36,697 bases of DNA from Halothiobacillus sp. (lineage in GTDB: Bacteria; Pseudomonadota; Gammaproteobacteria; Halothiobacillales; Halothiobacillaceae), in assembly GCA_024636015.1 (NCBI GenBank), contig JAGXHU010000075.1, positions 1 through 36,697 of the forward strand, written 5' to 3'. How positions within the stretch are numbered: the first letter of the stretch is position 1; each line of letters starts with the position of its first letter. A program made the translations under genes and the position numbers. Below the pieces are notes generated by a model, which worked only from the letters and a program-made list of their open reading frames with translations, searched no databases and was not told where the DNA came from. Below are positions 16,907 to 27,162 of the stretch, one piece after another.

Positions 16907-19900
16907 GCCTCATCTCCCTTGACTGTTTGCACCAACCCCGTGGCGGGGTCCGCGGCCAGCAACACGCCCCGTTTATTGGCGATGAACTGCTCGATCCGGG
17001 TAATCAGATCCGCCTCGGCATAGGGCTTGCCCAGATAAGCGCTGACACCCAGCGCCTCGGCTCGACTGCGGTGCTTTTGACCAGTCCGAGATGAAATCAT
17101 GATGACCGGCACAGAGCGGGTCTGCGGATCGTTGCGGATTGCACCGAGCAACTCAAACCCATCCATTCGGGGCATTTCGATATCGGTCAGAACGAGGTCA
17201 GGACGCTGTTCGTGCAGGACACCCAAGGCCTCGACACCATCGCGCGCCAGAATGACATCAAGATTATTGCGTTCGAGGGTTCGTGCTGTGACCTTGCGCA
17301 CGGTGAGGGAGTCATCGACCACTAGAATCACGGGCCGGCGGCGGGTCTCCAATACAGCGGTCAGATCGATCTCGCGATCATCCCGACGCTGGAACTGACG
17401 TACCAGTTCGAACAACTCAAGCACGAGGATCACATTGCCATCATCCGCAATCGTGGCGCCGGACAGGCCCGGGATTCGTCCCAATTGCGGCCCCAGAGAC
17501 TTCACGAAGAGCTGGATACCACCCAACTGATGATCAACCTGGATGGCAAACCGCCGCTCACCCAACTTGAATAGGAATACGGGACGAATACCCGTTTCCT
17601 GATTATCCCGATTGAATGGTTCATGGGTCATCAACTCGCCCAGGCTGAACAAGGGATAGCGTTCGCCGCCCAGCGTCACCGCCGGTTTGTCGCTTGCGTA
17701 TTGCTCTGCGAGTTGGATGGTCGTCATCCGGGTGACCGACACAACCCCTTTGTAAGGAATGGCGAATCGTTCGTCGCCCACCGACACCAGGATCCCTCGC
17801 GTCATCGCCTGGGTGAGCGGCAAATTGAGCTGAATGCGTGTGTAAACACCGTATTCGGACTGGAGATCGACAAATCCGCCCATCTCTCGCACAGAGCCGG
17901 CAACAACATCCATCCCCACCCCGCGGCCCGCTACTTGCGAGACATTACCCGCCGTCGAGAAGCCAGGCAGGAAGATGAGCGATCGCGCCTCATCGTCGGT
18001 CAACTCTATGTCTTCAGTAATCAGCTTGCGTTCGATGGCCTTGCGTCGAATCGTATCGAGGTCGAGTCCACGCCCATCATCCCTGAGCTCCAGGGTGACG
18101 TTCCCCCCTGAACTCTCAATCGTAATCTCAATCTTGCCCATTTCAGGCTTGCCTTTGGCACGCCGCTCCTCGGGTTGCTCGATGCCGTGTGCAAGGCTGT
18201 TCCGGATCATGTGCTCCAGTGAAGGCAATAAACCGACCAGAGTCACTCTGTCCAGCTCCGTTTCGCCATTGTGCACGACCAATTCTGCGGAACGCCCAAC
18301 CTCATCGCCGACCTGACGCACAATCCGACGCAAACGACCAACTACATCATTAAATCGAACCATACGCAGGGCAAGCATGCCATCTTGCAGTTTGCGGCCC
18401 AGACGCGACTGCTGAAGCAGAAGCAATTGGGACTGCTCGGTCAAGTCGCTCATGGCTTCTTCAATACTGGAAATGTCCCCGAGACTTTCCATGATACCGC
18501 GGCTCAGTTCCTGAACATGAGTAAACCGGTCAAATTCAAGTGGGTCGAACTCCTCGGCGCTCAGGCCGGATTCCACCATCAACTCGGTCTTCATCTGAGA
18601 TTCAGTTTCAATCTCCAAACGCCGTAGCTGCCCACGCAGACGCGCCAATGTTTGCTGCAACTCGAACAGTTGACGTTCAAATCCACTGACCTGGCGATCC
18701 ACCCGCGCCTGCAGCAGAACATTCTCACCAACCTGGTTCACGAGACTATCGATGCGATCGGCATCCACGCGAATCTGCTCGCGGCGAACCTCGGTCGCCG
18801 TCGTGCTGCTTGCCTGGGCGGGGGCAGGTGACTGCACTTCCGCGTACGTTTCCGGCAAGGGAACGATAGGGACAACGGGAACTGCCGACAGAATCTCGGT
18901 TTCCACGGACGAGTGCGGCGTGAAAGGCAGTTCGTCCCTGGTTGTGTCGGGGATAAGCGCAGGGGCTTCTTGTGCGGTTCTGACAATATCGACACCAGCG
19001 GACGGCATCTTTCGGCCCGTCTGCTCCGCCACAATCATGGCCAACAAATCGACCTGAGCGGGAACAGATTCCTGACGCCGGACAAGATCCAGCATCTTGC
19101 CTAATGCGTCATACGTTTGCTGGACAAGCACCACTAACTGCTCGGCCTGATCGCCCCCCTGGTCGCGGGCTCGATCCAAACGATCCTCCAGCAAGTGTGT
19201 AACGTCGGCAAGATTGAGCAAACCCGCCATCCGTGCCCCACCTTTCAGGGTGTGCAAATTGCGATGGAGAAGCCGGATTGAATCGAGGTCATGGGGGTGT
19301 GATCGCCAATGCGCGATATAACCATCTGCCTTTTCAAGCAGTTCTTCGGCCTCTTCCAGGAAAATCTGCAGAATATCCGGATCCTGCTCCGATGGCTGGT
19401 CATCCGGGCGAGGAGCGAGAAGGAACTCCGCAACGGGTTGCTGCCCAAAGAAACCGTCGTCTGCCCCCCAAGATGGTGCGGCGTATGCCTCATCTGCCAG
19501 CGCTGCTTCATCATCTTCGAGCGTGGAGATCAACGTTTCAGGCATTTCGACTTCATCGCCATTCGCGCCTGGTACGATCTGCGCCAGTGTCTCATCGATT
19601 TTCGTCGCAATATTCATCTCGATGACGCGCGGATCCGGTTGCGGGTAATTCGGATCGATTGCCCACAAACGGACTTGGTCCATCACACTCAGTGCCTGCC
19701 TGAATACATCCAGATTCGCATACTCGAGTACACGCTGATGCTCCTCAAGCAACTGGACCCATTCCTCCAGACGATCCGCAATATGAGCGATGGGCTGGAC
19801 TCCCGCCGTACGGGCCGAGCCAAGCAACGTATGGACAAGACGAACCAGCTCCTTGTCGCAGGTCAACGGCAGATGGTTGTCCATCGCGTGGTCGACCTGT

Positions 19901-22900
19901 TGCTGCAACTGCTGAATATAGCCGGATGATTCGGTATCGAATATTTCCCGCAAGATAGGATCTTCGATGATTGGCAATGCCGTCTTCGACTCGTCACTGA
20001 CCGACAGATTCGTATTTTTATTACCGACAATTACAGCGGCAGCCATTTCCACTTCCTGAGCGGCATCAACCATCTCAGGTAACTGCGCACCTTCTTCCGC
20101 CTCGATCATTTCACTCGAGGTGACAGTACGCTCGGACAGCATCTCCGTCTCTGGATTGGTCTCAGAAGCGGCTGTAGATTCATTGCCCGCAACAGACTCG
20201 CTGACTCGCTCATCTTGATCCATCTCCTCGTCCTCTGAAGAGATGAGATCTGTCGATGTCCAACGTTCTGCTGCAGCTTGGGACGCTTGCCAGAAAGAAG
20301 CTGGCGGCTCCCGACCCTGCTCCAGCACCGGCAGCGCACTGGCAGCCAGTTGAACGGAAGCCAACACGTCGGCACGAAGGGGTTCAGTGGAGACAATCCG
20401 GGCGTCGAGCACGCGTGTTAGTAGATTCTCGTACGACCAACCCCACTCGCCAATCATGGTGAGGCCGACCATCCGGCTACTCCCCTTGATCGTATGGAAA
20501 CCGCGACGAAGAATTTCCAAGTCATCCCGGTCGCCTGAAATCAGCCATCGATTCGTGGCATCCTGCATATCTGGCAAGGTATCGGCCATTTCTTCGGCAA
20601 ACACCATGCGCATTTCCAGTGCCAGGGGATCGACCTCCTCGTCGACAGCGTTCGCCTCAGAGACCGTCTCCTCTACCGCCTGATGAATCTGCGGCAGGGC
20701 GAGATCTTCTTCGACCACGTCAGATCCTGCTCCCTCAAGTGCAGTCGATTCAACCGCATCCATCTGCTTATGTGCCGGTTCGGCACCTGCGTTCAGTTCC
20801 GGCCATGCCAACGAATCGACGGCCGCTTCATCCTGAATGGGTGGCGTCTGGTCGGCCTCATCACGGCCATCCAACCATGTTTCCGGCTCATCGACAGCGA
20901 TTGGTGAAAGGGCTGTTTCTTCATGATCAACAGGTACTACTTCCCCTTCAGTCAAATCGAGGGGCGGGAATGTTTCATGCGAGGCTTCGAGTGCATCAGG
21001 GGTAGGCACATCGTTCAAGTCAACAGACGCACTTAAGTCATCAGGAAGCTCCTGCTGGTCCATTGAGACTTCTGTCGTATCTTCCGAAGGAGGCAACGCT
21101 TCATCGCCAACGACCACTGATAAAGACTGATGGGCGCTGTCGACATCCTCATCCTCAATAACCGGCTGCTCGACGTCTTGAGCGTACTCCGTCAACGTTG
21201 GTTCAGTCGCAGCAATATTCGCCGCATCTTCCCCGGATAGCTGTGAAATTAGATCATCAATACTCGCGAGTGACTCATCGATCGGTAATTCAGGCTCGAC
21301 AGTCGGCGTCAAGGCCTGAGGCAGTGATCCCGGTGTCCACTCATCCAGAGACAGGGAAAGCGCATTGCCGTCCCTATCGATAGGTATTTCCACTTCCGCC
21401 CCAGTTTCAGACGCGGCCATCTCCAAAGCAAAACGCTCAGCGGGTGCGGCCGTGGCCGCCAGCAGAACTGGCAGCATGGCCTTCGCGCCATCCAGGTACT
21501 GAATCAGTTCCTTTTGGTAGTCACGCAAATTCTCGAGATAGAATTCAATGGCGGCGGACACTTCGGCGAGCGCAGCCATACTGTTCGGTGTCAGCTGATT
21601 GAGGCTGTCAGCATTCAATGCAAGCCACGCATGCAAACCATCGATCAGAGGCATTGCGGCTGTCAACTCTGCAACCGACAGCGAGTTACGCACACCGCGC
21701 ACCAGGCCCACAGCATCAGCCAAGGTTTCCGCTGTCGGCACGGGGCCAGCCATACTCAACGATTTGTTGACGATCTCTTTGGCGGCCAGAATATCTTCGT
21801 AACAGGCCGTAGCCAATGCAAGTCTCGATTGCCGAACAACCCGGTCAATCATGCTTGGGCGATCACCCGCCTCGACAATGAACTGCCCGATCTGGGATAC
21901 AACCTGCTCGGAAGTCATCACCGCTACGGCCAATTCCATCAGGAAATCGTCATCAAGAAGTACGGCACCGCGGACGACCTGAACCAGACGATCCAGAGCA
22001 GCCCGGATTAATTTTGCCTCATCGGCGTAGTTCAACGTATCGAGCACGCCGATGATCTGCTCCAGGCGTGGCTGAATGCGCACCAGCGGCTCAAGATCGG
22101 TTTTAGCGCCCCGAACGAAAATATCCAGAACATCCTGCGCCGCATTCAGCTCTTCGGACAATGCCTCGGCAACCTGCTTCAGCGTATCGGACTCCAAACC
22201 GAGAAAACGCGTGCGCTCACCCGTTGTGGACAACATCTCACGCCAATGGCCAACTCCCTCGCCACATAGCACCCGGTCATCCGGTAGTATTTTCAGCAGT
22301 TCCAGCAACAGATCAGTGGCGAATTCAATGGCCTCGTGGCGAATTTGCAGCGCCTCTCGGCTCTGCAGCTCCATCCGGAACAGCTTCAGAATTCGACCGA
22401 TAACGCGTTGAGCCAAGGGCAAGAAGCCTGCCTGGTCTCCGTGAATGGCATTCAATAATTCTTCGAATACGCGCGTCGCTACGATGACCGCAGGGTTGAC
22501 CTCATTGTCGATGATGAGATCGAAGGTTTTCAGCAGATCAGGAATGATGACCGTATTGCCACGGAGCAGTTGTAGAATCTGCTGCTCCATCTGCGCCAAC
22601 AACACCTTCGGCGTGGCGGTGGTTGCGGGCAAAGTACGCGCGCTGCCGTCCGCAGTGCGATAGGGCGCGCTGGAGACACGGCTTTCCGACCAAATAATAG
22701 TTGCCCGCGCCAGAACATTTTCTGTATCGACCAGAGGCAATCCCTGCGCAAATCGCAAGCGGTTGATCATAGGCAACAGGCTCATGGCATTGACGGTAGC
22801 GCCAATGCTGAGCCGATCAAAAATGGAGCGCAGCAACCAAGCCGCTTCCGTCACTGCGTAGAGCAGGCTTTCAACTTGAGGCGGCTTCGTTTCGAGCAAG

Positions 22901-23136
22901 ACCAGCGCGGCCATCTCCTCCTTGAGCAGCACGCGCAAAACCTGAAAGTCGGCAATGGACAATACCGAGTCCATGGTTTTAACGGCCTGGAGCGACTCGT
23001 AAATGTGTTCCGCGCCCCCTGTGCCGCCACTGAGGTCCTCAAGGGCGCGAAGTAGTTGATCCAGCTTCTCGCTCAGCCCCTCGCGCAGCCAGTCAAGAAC
23101 TATCGAGTCTACTTTTGATTCTGTGCGCTTGTACAC
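16903..23136 (-). CDS. chpA: Hybrid sensor kinase ChpA/PilL (multi-HPt CheA) of the type IV pilus chemosensory system
   Basis: A CheA-type kinase of 2077 residues that phosphorylates PilG and PilH to steer twitching and surface sensing. Three clear HPt sites carry His881 (FHTIKGS), His1102 (LVHTLLGS) and His1295 (LHTLKGG). The N-terminal approximately 600 residues look like degenerate HPt-like helical bundles without a phosphorylatable His. A long acidic linker (about 610-830) follows. Dimerisation/HATPase (H-box near His1650, G boxes DDGRGLD and GRGVGMD) and CheW-like regulatory domains come next. The C-terminal receiver has phospho-acceptor Asp1985 (LTDIEMPRMDG). The start is GTG with AGGAG 6 nt upstream. 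The Pseudomonas homologue is longer and has more histidine-type sites. Confidence 0.95.
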   Translation of the reverse strand: MYKRTESKVDSIVLDWLREGLSEKLDQLLRALEDLSGGTGGAEHIYESLQAVKTMDSVLSIADFQVLRVLLKEEMAALVLLETKPPQVESLLYAVTEAAWLLRSIFDRLSIGATVNAMSLLPMINRLRFAQGLPLVDTENVLARATIIWSESRVSSAPYRTADGSARTLPATTATPKVLLAQMEQQILQLLRGNTVIIPDLLKTFDLIIDNEVNPAVIVATRVFEELLNAIHGDQAGFLPLAQRVIGRILKLFRMELQSREALQIRHEAIEFATDLLLELLKILPDDRVLCGEGVGHWREMLSTTGERTRFLGLESDTLKQVAEALSEELNAAQDVLDIFVRGAKTDLEPLVRIQPRLEQIIGVLDTLNYADEAKLIRAALDRLVQVVRGAVLLDDDFLMELAVAVMTSEQVVSQIGQFIVEAGDRPSMIDRVVRQSRLALATACYEDILAAKEIVNKSLSMAGPVPTAETLADAVGLVRGVRNSLSVAELTAAMPLIDGLHAWLALNADSLNQLTPNSMAALAEVSAAIEFYLENLRDYQKELIQYLDGAKAMLPVLLAATAAPAERFALEMAASETGAEVEIPIDRDGNALSLSLDEWTPGSLPQALTPTVEPELPIDESLASIDDLISQLSGEDAANIAATEPTLTEYAQDVEQPVIEDEDVDSAHQSLSVVVGDEALPPSEDTTEVSMDQQELPDDLSASVDLNDVPTPDALEASHETFPPLDLTEGEVVPVDHEETALSPIAVDEPETWLDGRDEADQTPPIQDEAAVDSLAWPELNAGAEPAHKQMDAVESTALEGAGSDVVEEDLALPQIHQAVEETVSEANAVDEEVDPLALEMRMVFAEEMADTLPDMQDATNRWLISGDRDDLEILRRGFHTIKGSSRMVGLTMIGEWGWSYENLLTRVLDARIVSTEPLRADVLASVQLAASALPVLEQGREPPASFWQASQAAAERWTSTDLISSEDEEMDQDERVSESVAGNESTAASETNPETEMLSERTVTSSEMIEAEEGAQLPEMVDAAQEVEMAAAVIVGNKNTNLSVSDESKTALPIIEDPILREIFDTESSGYIQQLQQQVDHAMDNHLPLTCDKELVRLVHTLLGSARTAGVQPIAHIADRLEEWVQLLEEHQRVLEYANLDVFRQALSVMDQVRLWAIDPNYPQPDPRVIEMNIATKIDETLAQIVPGANGDEVEMPETLISTLEDDEAALADEAYAAPSWGADDGFFGQQPVAEFLLAPRPDDQPSEQDPDILQIFLEEAEELLEKADGYIAHWRSHPHDLDSIRLLHRNLHTLKGGARMAGLLNLADVTHLLEDRLDRARDQGGDQAEQLVVLVQQTYDALGKMLDLVRRQESVPAQVDLLAMIVAEQTGRKMPSAGVDIVRTAQEAPALIPDTTRDELPFTPHSSVETEILSAVPVVPIVPLPETYAEVQSPAPAQASSTTATEVRREQIRVDADRIDSLVNQVGENVLLQARVDRQVSGFERQLFELQQTLARLRGQLRRLEIETESQMKTELMVESGLSAEEFDPLEFDRFTHVQELSRGIMESLGDISSIEEAMSDLTEQSQLLLLQQSRLGRKLQDGMLALRMVRFNDVVGRLRRIVRQVGDEVGRSAELVVHNGETELDRVTLVGLLPSLEHMIRNSLAHGIEQPEERRAKGKPEMGKIEITIESSGGNVTLELRDDGRGLDLDTIRRKAIERKLITEDIELTDDEARSLIFLPGFSTAGNVSQVAGRGVGMDVVAGSVREMGGFVDLQSEYGVYTRIQLNLPLTQAMTRGILVSVGDERFAIPYKGVVSVTRMTTIQLAEQYASDKPAVTLGGERYPLFSLGELMTHEPFNRDNQETGIRPVFLFKLGERRFAIQVDHQLGGIQLFVKSLGPQLGRIPGLSGATIADDGNVILVLELFELVRQFQRRDDREIDLTAVLETRRRPVILVVDDSLTVRKVTARTLERNNLDVILARDGVEALGVLHEQRPDLVLTDIEMPRMDGFELLGAIRNDPQTRSVPVIMISSRTGQKHRSRAEALGVSAYLGKPYAEADLITRIEQFIANKRGVLLAADPATGLVQTVKGDEA

Positions 23137-23334
23137 AAACCGCTCCTAGGATTTGATCGACCCAACCTGTGTGTTGCTTTGTCGATGTGCCGTTCCATCA
23201 GCTATTTTCTATAAGTTCTGCTGAACAAACGATCGATCTTGTCGTATGGAATCAGGCGGACAACACACCAAGTCCCAGCGAATGGGAACGCTGGCCTGAC
23301 TGGCGTGCAATCACGCACCCGATCCATCCTCTGG
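23137..23334 (-). other. Gap between pilJ and chpA (198 bp)
   Basis: Pseudomonas aeruginosa has the CheR-like methyltransferase gene pilK here. No such coding remnant is visible. The gap holds a 6-bp hairpin (CCAGCG / CGCTGG, around 23275-23296) without a T-run. An AT-rich stretch near 23208-23217 (minus strand TATAGAAAAT) could be part of a chpA promoter. Confidence 0.4.
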
Positions 23335-25356
23335 TCAGGCTTCGCGTGTTGGCATCTTGAAACCAGCAACCGAGTTATTGAGCTCCAGTGACAGCGATCC
23401 CAATGCACCAATCTCGTCCGCAGCACGAATGGCCTTCTCGGTCGTGGCTTGGGTTTCCGCCCGGATACTGTTAACCGTTTCCCGCAAATCCGTTGCCACG
23501 GCCGCTTCTTGCTCCGTAACCTTCGCAATTTGGCTGATCTGCTCGGAGAGACTCAGGGAAACCGTTTCAATCTCGCGTAGCGCCTTACCGGCGTTTTCAG
23601 CTAGCGCGGCACCGCTGACAACGTTCGTTGTCGTTTGCTCCATGGCGAGCATCGCTTCCGACGTATCGGTTTGAATGGTGTTCACCAGTAGCTCGATCTG
23701 CCGAGTTGCCTTACCGACCCGTTCCGCCAAGCGCTGAACTTCATCGGCAACCACCGCAAAACCACGGCCTGCTTCGCCGGCCATTGCGGCTTGAATCGCG
23801 GCATTCAAGGCGAGGATGTTGGTCTGGTCGGCAATGTCGGTAATCAGGCCAACGATATCACCAATTTCCTGGGAGGATTCACCCAGACGCTTGATTCGTT
23901 TGGCCGTTTCTTGAATCTGTTCCCGAATACTCGTCATGCCCGAGATGGTTTCACGTACGGCATCACCGCCCCGGTGTGCCACGTCTACCGAGGACTGCGC
24001 AATCATGGCTGACTGCTGCGCATTAAAGGATACGGCTTCGATTTGGTCCGACATTTGCGCGATAGCATCCGACACCGAACTAATCTGCTGGGCCTGTGTG
24101 CGCGATTTATCGGCAAGCGCCCGTGAATCCGATTCAGAACGGCGCACCGCATCTGCCACGCGGACGGAAGTGTCGTTAATCGTACTCACCAAGTCCCGCA
24201 GGGCGTCGATGGAATAGTTCACCGAATCCGCAATGGCCCCTGTGATCTCTTCGCTGACCGTGGTGTGAGCGGACAAATCCCCGTCTGCCAGCGTCATCAT
24301 TTCATCAAGCAGTCGCAGAATTGCCTGCTGGTTACGCTGGTTCTGCGCTTCCGTTGTCCGCATCGCAGAACGTGAGTCCTGCACCAGGGTCACACCAAGC
24401 CACAGAAGGATCAACAAGGCAATCGCACCAGTGGCGTAACCCAGGTAAGCCAGCTGACCCGCTTGCGATTGATCGCTCGCCAGTTGATTAGCAAGTTTGG
24501 TCACATCCCCAGTAAACGGACCCGAAATCTTGTCGATCGTGTTCGATGCCAGGTTGGCCGCCAATACGGCAGGCGCCTTGGCCAACACATCGGAAACCCC
24601 CTGATTCACGGTCGCGAACAGCACGGCTACATCACGCAACTTCGCTCGTGTTGCCGAATCGTTGATCTGAGGCGCCATCCGATTACCGTTCAGGAATCCA
24701 TTGAGTACACCACCAAATAGTGCCACATCACGCCCAAAGCGATCCGACGCATTGGCCGCGCTCTGATCGCCCGAAGTGATTTGCCCCAGGGTCAAGCCGA
24801 TCCGCTCAACAAGCATCAGTTGCCGGGTCGCCAGGTAAATCACGGCGGGACTCGCCTGTCCGGCCACCAGAGACTGAACCACATCATCGGATGACGACAG
24901 CAGGTCCGGCAGCATCTGCGTCAGCTGATCGGCCAGACTACCGACACTCAGGATGGCCTTCTGCCCTTCCAGCACCTTGGAAAGTGCGAGATTGTATTTG
25001 TCCCACTCACCACGAACCTTATCGAGTGCCACCTTGCGCTCAGCCGGCAATTTGGCCGATTCCCGTTTGGGACTCTTGCCCTCCAGGGCATCAAGGTCGG
25101 ACACGAACTGGGCGCGCAGGGACAGCACCCGATCAAACGATCCTTTGTTCCCTCGAACGGCGCGCAAGGACTCAATAGTCATTTCCTGAGCAGATCGCTC
25201 GAGTTGTGACGCAGCAAGTCGCCGATCCAGCAATTGCTGATCGTTCTGTGCGGATAAAATAAAGATCACCACCGTCGCCAACAAGGCAACAACGGCAACG
25301 GCAACCAGCGCAATGACTTGGCGGCTCAGACCGCCCAACCTAACTCCAAGACTCAT
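23335..25356 (-). CDS. pilJ: Type IV pilus methyl-accepting chemotaxis receptor PilJ
   Basis: A 673-residue inner-membrane chemoreceptor that feeds ChpA. The first transmembrane helix spans about 13-36. A large periplasmic PilJ-type helical sensor region (about 37-300) follows, then the second helix (about 303-326). After these come a HAMP-like linker and the cytoplasmic coiled coil, whose tip [20 protein letters not shown] near residue 525 is the classic receptor signalling hairpin. No C-terminal pentapeptide for CheR docking is visible. It follows pilI by 76 bp. Confidence 0.95.
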   Translation of the reverse strand: MSLGVRLGGLSRQVIALVAVAVVALLATVVIFILSAQNDQQLLDRRLAASQLERSAQEMTIESLRAVRGNKGSFDRVLSLRAQFVSDLDALEGKSPKRESAKLPAERKVALDKVRGEWDKYNLALSKVLEGQKAILSVGSLADQLTQMLPDLLSSSDDVVQSLVAGQASPAVIYLATRQLMLVERIGLTLGQITSGDQSAANASDRFGRDVALFGGVLNGFLNGNRMAPQINDSATRAKLRDVAVLFATVNQGVSDVLAKAPAVLAANLASNTIDKISGPFTGDVTKLANQLASDQSQAGQLAYLGYATGAIALLILLWLGVTLVQDSRSAMRTTEAQNQRNQQAILRLLDEMMTLADGDLSAHTTVSEEITGAIADSVNYSIDALRDLVSTINDTSVRVADAVRRSESDSRALADKSRTQAQQISSVSDAIAQMSDQIEAVSFNAQQSAMIAQSSVDVAHRGGDAVRETISGMTSIREQIQETAKRIKRLGESSQEIGDIVGLITDIADQTNILALNAAIQAAMAGEAGRGFAVVADEVQRLAERVGKATRQIELLVNTIQTDTSEAMLAMEQTTTNVVSGAALAENAGKALREIETVSLSLSEQISQIAKVTEQEAAVATDLRETVNSIRAETQATTEKAIRAADEIGALGSLSLELNNSVAGFKMPTREA

Positions 25357-25432
25357 AGCAACTGCCCACTCCTAGCTGAACAACCAAACCTTCCGGCTCG
25401 TTGTGAAATCGATTGATAGTCTGTCATTTCAA

Positions 25433-25960
25433 TTAAGCCACTGCATTCATGAATTGGTCGCTCTCCGTCAGCGCATCCAGATTCAGAATCGGCAGCCACT
25501 CATTCTCAACCCAAGCTTCTCGTAGAACACCGGTAAGGTGGACATCCTGAATTGGGCGCTCGGCACTAAACGGAACCTGGCGAATACCATAGGAGCGATC
25601 CACCAGAAAGGCCACTGAAAAACGTGAATTCTTGGCCAGCAAAACGACCGAATGTCGCGTTTGCTCGGCAGGTAGCTGAAAGTAAAACCGAGCCAGATCG
25701 TAGATTCCGGTTAATTCACCCCGCATATTTGCCAATCCGGCGATCCAGGATTTAGCACCCGGAATACGTACCTGATGCGGCGGCGGAAGGATGGCCCTGA
25801 CCTGGATGAGCGGCACCAGCATCTGCTGCCCCCCCGCTCGAAAAAGCACCGCTTGCCAGGTTGCCTCGACCTGATCGCTCTTTGGCATTCCCACCGCATG
25901 CGCGGCGGCTTCGTCTTGAATCCAGAGGAGATAATCAAAGGCGTTGGTTGGGACGGTCAT
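25433..25960 (-). CDS. pilI: CheW-like adaptor PilI
   Basis: A 175-residue CheW-domain protein that couples PilJ to ChpA in the pilus chemosensory array. It shows the CheW core: WQAVLFRAGGQQMLVPLIQV, then PGAKSWIAGLANMRGELTGIYDL, and a C-terminal REAWVENEWLPILNLDAL. It starts with ATG 5 nt after the pilH stop. Order pilG-pilH-pilI-pilJ matches the Pseudomonas cluster. Confidence 0.93.
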   Translation of the reverse strand: MTVPTNAFDYLLWIQDEAAAHAVGMPKSDQVEATWQAVLFRAGGQQMLVPLIQVRAILPPPHQVRIPGAKSWIAGLANMRGELTGIYDLARFYFQLPAEQTRHSVVLLAKNSRFSVAFLVDRSYGIRQVPFSAERPIQDVHLTGVLREAWVENEWLPILNLDALTESDQFMNAVA

Positions 25961-25965
25961 GCAGA

Positions 25966-26328
25966 CTACCCGAGTACGGTACGGAGAATACCCATCAAGT
26001 CGGATTCCTTGACAGGTTTGACCAGGTAATCCTTAGCGCCTTGGCGCATCCCCCAGATCTTGTCGGTCTGCTGATCCTTCGTCGTCACAATAATTACCGG
26101 GATATGCGCTGTTTCCGTGTTTTTATTGAGCTCGCGGGTCGCCTGAAAGCCGTTCATGCCGGGCATCACCACATCCATCAGAACCGCATCTGGTTGACTA
26201 CGTTTGACCAAAGCAATCCCTTCTTCGGCATCCTTTGCCACGGACACATTGTGCCCATTTCGCTCCAGCATCGTCTGGAGCACATAAATCTCTGTGGGAG
26301 AGTCATCAATTACCACAATATGTGCCAC
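25966..26328 (-). CDS. pilH: Twitching motility response regulator PilH
   Basis: A single receiver domain that takes phosphate from ChpA and is thought to govern pilus retraction. I choose the GTG at 26328, giving 120 residues beginning VAHIVVIDDSPTE. This aligns with PilH N-termini and lies 9 nt after a GAGG ribosome binding site. An ATG at 26337 or a TTG at 26343 would place that site against or inside the gene. Receiver residues are present: acidic pair in VIDDS, phospho-acceptor Asp in VLMDVVMPGMNG, Thr in VTTKDQ, Lys in LVKPV. There is no output domain. It follows pilG by about 80 bp. Confidence 0.93.
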   Translation of the reverse strand: MAHIVVIDDSPTEIYVLQTMLERNGHNVSVAKDAEEGIALVKRSQPDAVLMDVVMPGMNGFQATRELNKNTETAHIPVIIVTTKDQQTDKIWGMRQGAKDYLVKPVKESDLMGILRTVLG

Positions 26329-26411
26329 TGCATCCATCCTCAATGTTTCGTATTTGCAAGCAAAGTTACTGGCAAGCTTCTGTCACGCTGGGCAACCTTA
26401 AATTCACACAA

Positions 26412-26870
26412 TCAAGCCAAATCACTCGACTCAGGGTTCGTTTGCGGGGCCTTCTGGGCGCCCGCTGCCGCAAAGCGACCAATCGCACCAAACAGCTCTT
26501 CGCTGGTAAACGGTTTTGTCAGATAATCCGACGCGCCGACGATATTACCGCGCGCCTTGTCGAAAATACTATCCTTGCTGGACAGCAAAATCACAGGGGT
26601 CGCTGCAAACCGGGCGTTGTGTTTGATGATCGCGGTAGTTTGGTAGCCGTCGAGTCGCGGCATGAGAATATCGATAATCACGATATCGGGGGAAAAATCG
26701 CCAATCTTTGCTAAGGCATCGAATCCATCAACCGCACTTTCGATGACGCAGCCAGCCTTGGACAGCAGACTGTCAGCGGTGCGTCGAATCGTTTTGCTGT
26801 CGTCCACGATCAAAACCTTTAGCCCGGGGAAGGCCAGAGGCTCGGCTGACCGCTCAATCGAGTTATCCAT
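26412..26870 (-). CDS. pilG: Twitching motility response regulator PilG
   Basis: A 152-residue receiver-only regulator that promotes pilus extension in the Pil-Chp pathway. Features are the acidic pair in VLIVDDSKTIRR, phospho-acceptor Asp in VIIDILMPRLDGYQ, Ser-Ser in LLSSKDS and Lys in YLTKPF. The N-terminal approximately 17 residues precede the receiver. A C-terminal Ala/Gln/Pro/Ser tail of about 20 residues follows it. The ATG is preceded by GGGA at 9 nt. It is the first gene of the minus-strand pil-chp operon and has a good promoter 50-77 bp upstream. Confidence 0.94.
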   Translation of the reverse strand: MDNSIERSAEPLAFPGLKVLIVDDSKTIRRTADSLLSKAGCVIESAVDGFDALAKIGDFSPDIVIIDILMPRLDGYQTTAIIKHNARFAATPVILLSSKDSIFDKARGNIVGASDYLTKPFTSEELFGAIGRFAAAGAQKAPQTNPESSDLA

Positions 26871-26918
26871 GTTCGTACATCCCGTATTGATTGATACGCC
26901 CTACATTTAAGGGCATTT

Positions 26919-26947
26919 CTTATATCCAGTTGAGAGAATGTACCCAA
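26919..26947 (-). promoter_or_regulatory. Promoter of the pilGHIJ-chpAC operon
   Basis: Minus strand: -35 TTGGGT (26942-26947), 17-nt spacer, -10 TATAAG (26919-26924). The expected start, near 26912, gives a leader of about 42 nt before the pilG ATG. Confidence 0.55.
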
Positions 26948-27020
26948 GGCAAACCGCTTTGGCAATCAAATCGAGTCACGGGCAGCCCGCAACAAGTTAG
27001 ACTAGACTGGGGTTTGATAG

Positions 27021-27049
27021 AAAAAGCCACGCTTGCCTGCAAGCGCGGC
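27021..27049 (-). terminator. Orphan minus-strand intrinsic terminator upstream of pilG
   Basis: On the minus strand GCCGCGCTTGC (27049-27039) pairs with GCAAGCGTGGC (27036-27026), then TTTTT (27025-27021). One position is a G-U wobble in minus-strand RNA but an A-C mismatch in plus-strand RNA, so the structure is built for minus transcription. It lies between divergent genes, upstream of the pilG promoter. It must end some transcript that starts between it and gshA. Confidence 0.65.
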
Positions 27050-27162
27050 AAAGCCCTGGGAGCGTTTCATTCATTCGGTGCTTTTGTCACTAAGACACGC
27101 AGCATGACCCATGATCCGACACGCTCACTTACAACGTTATGAATTGATTAGAGATCATCTTC

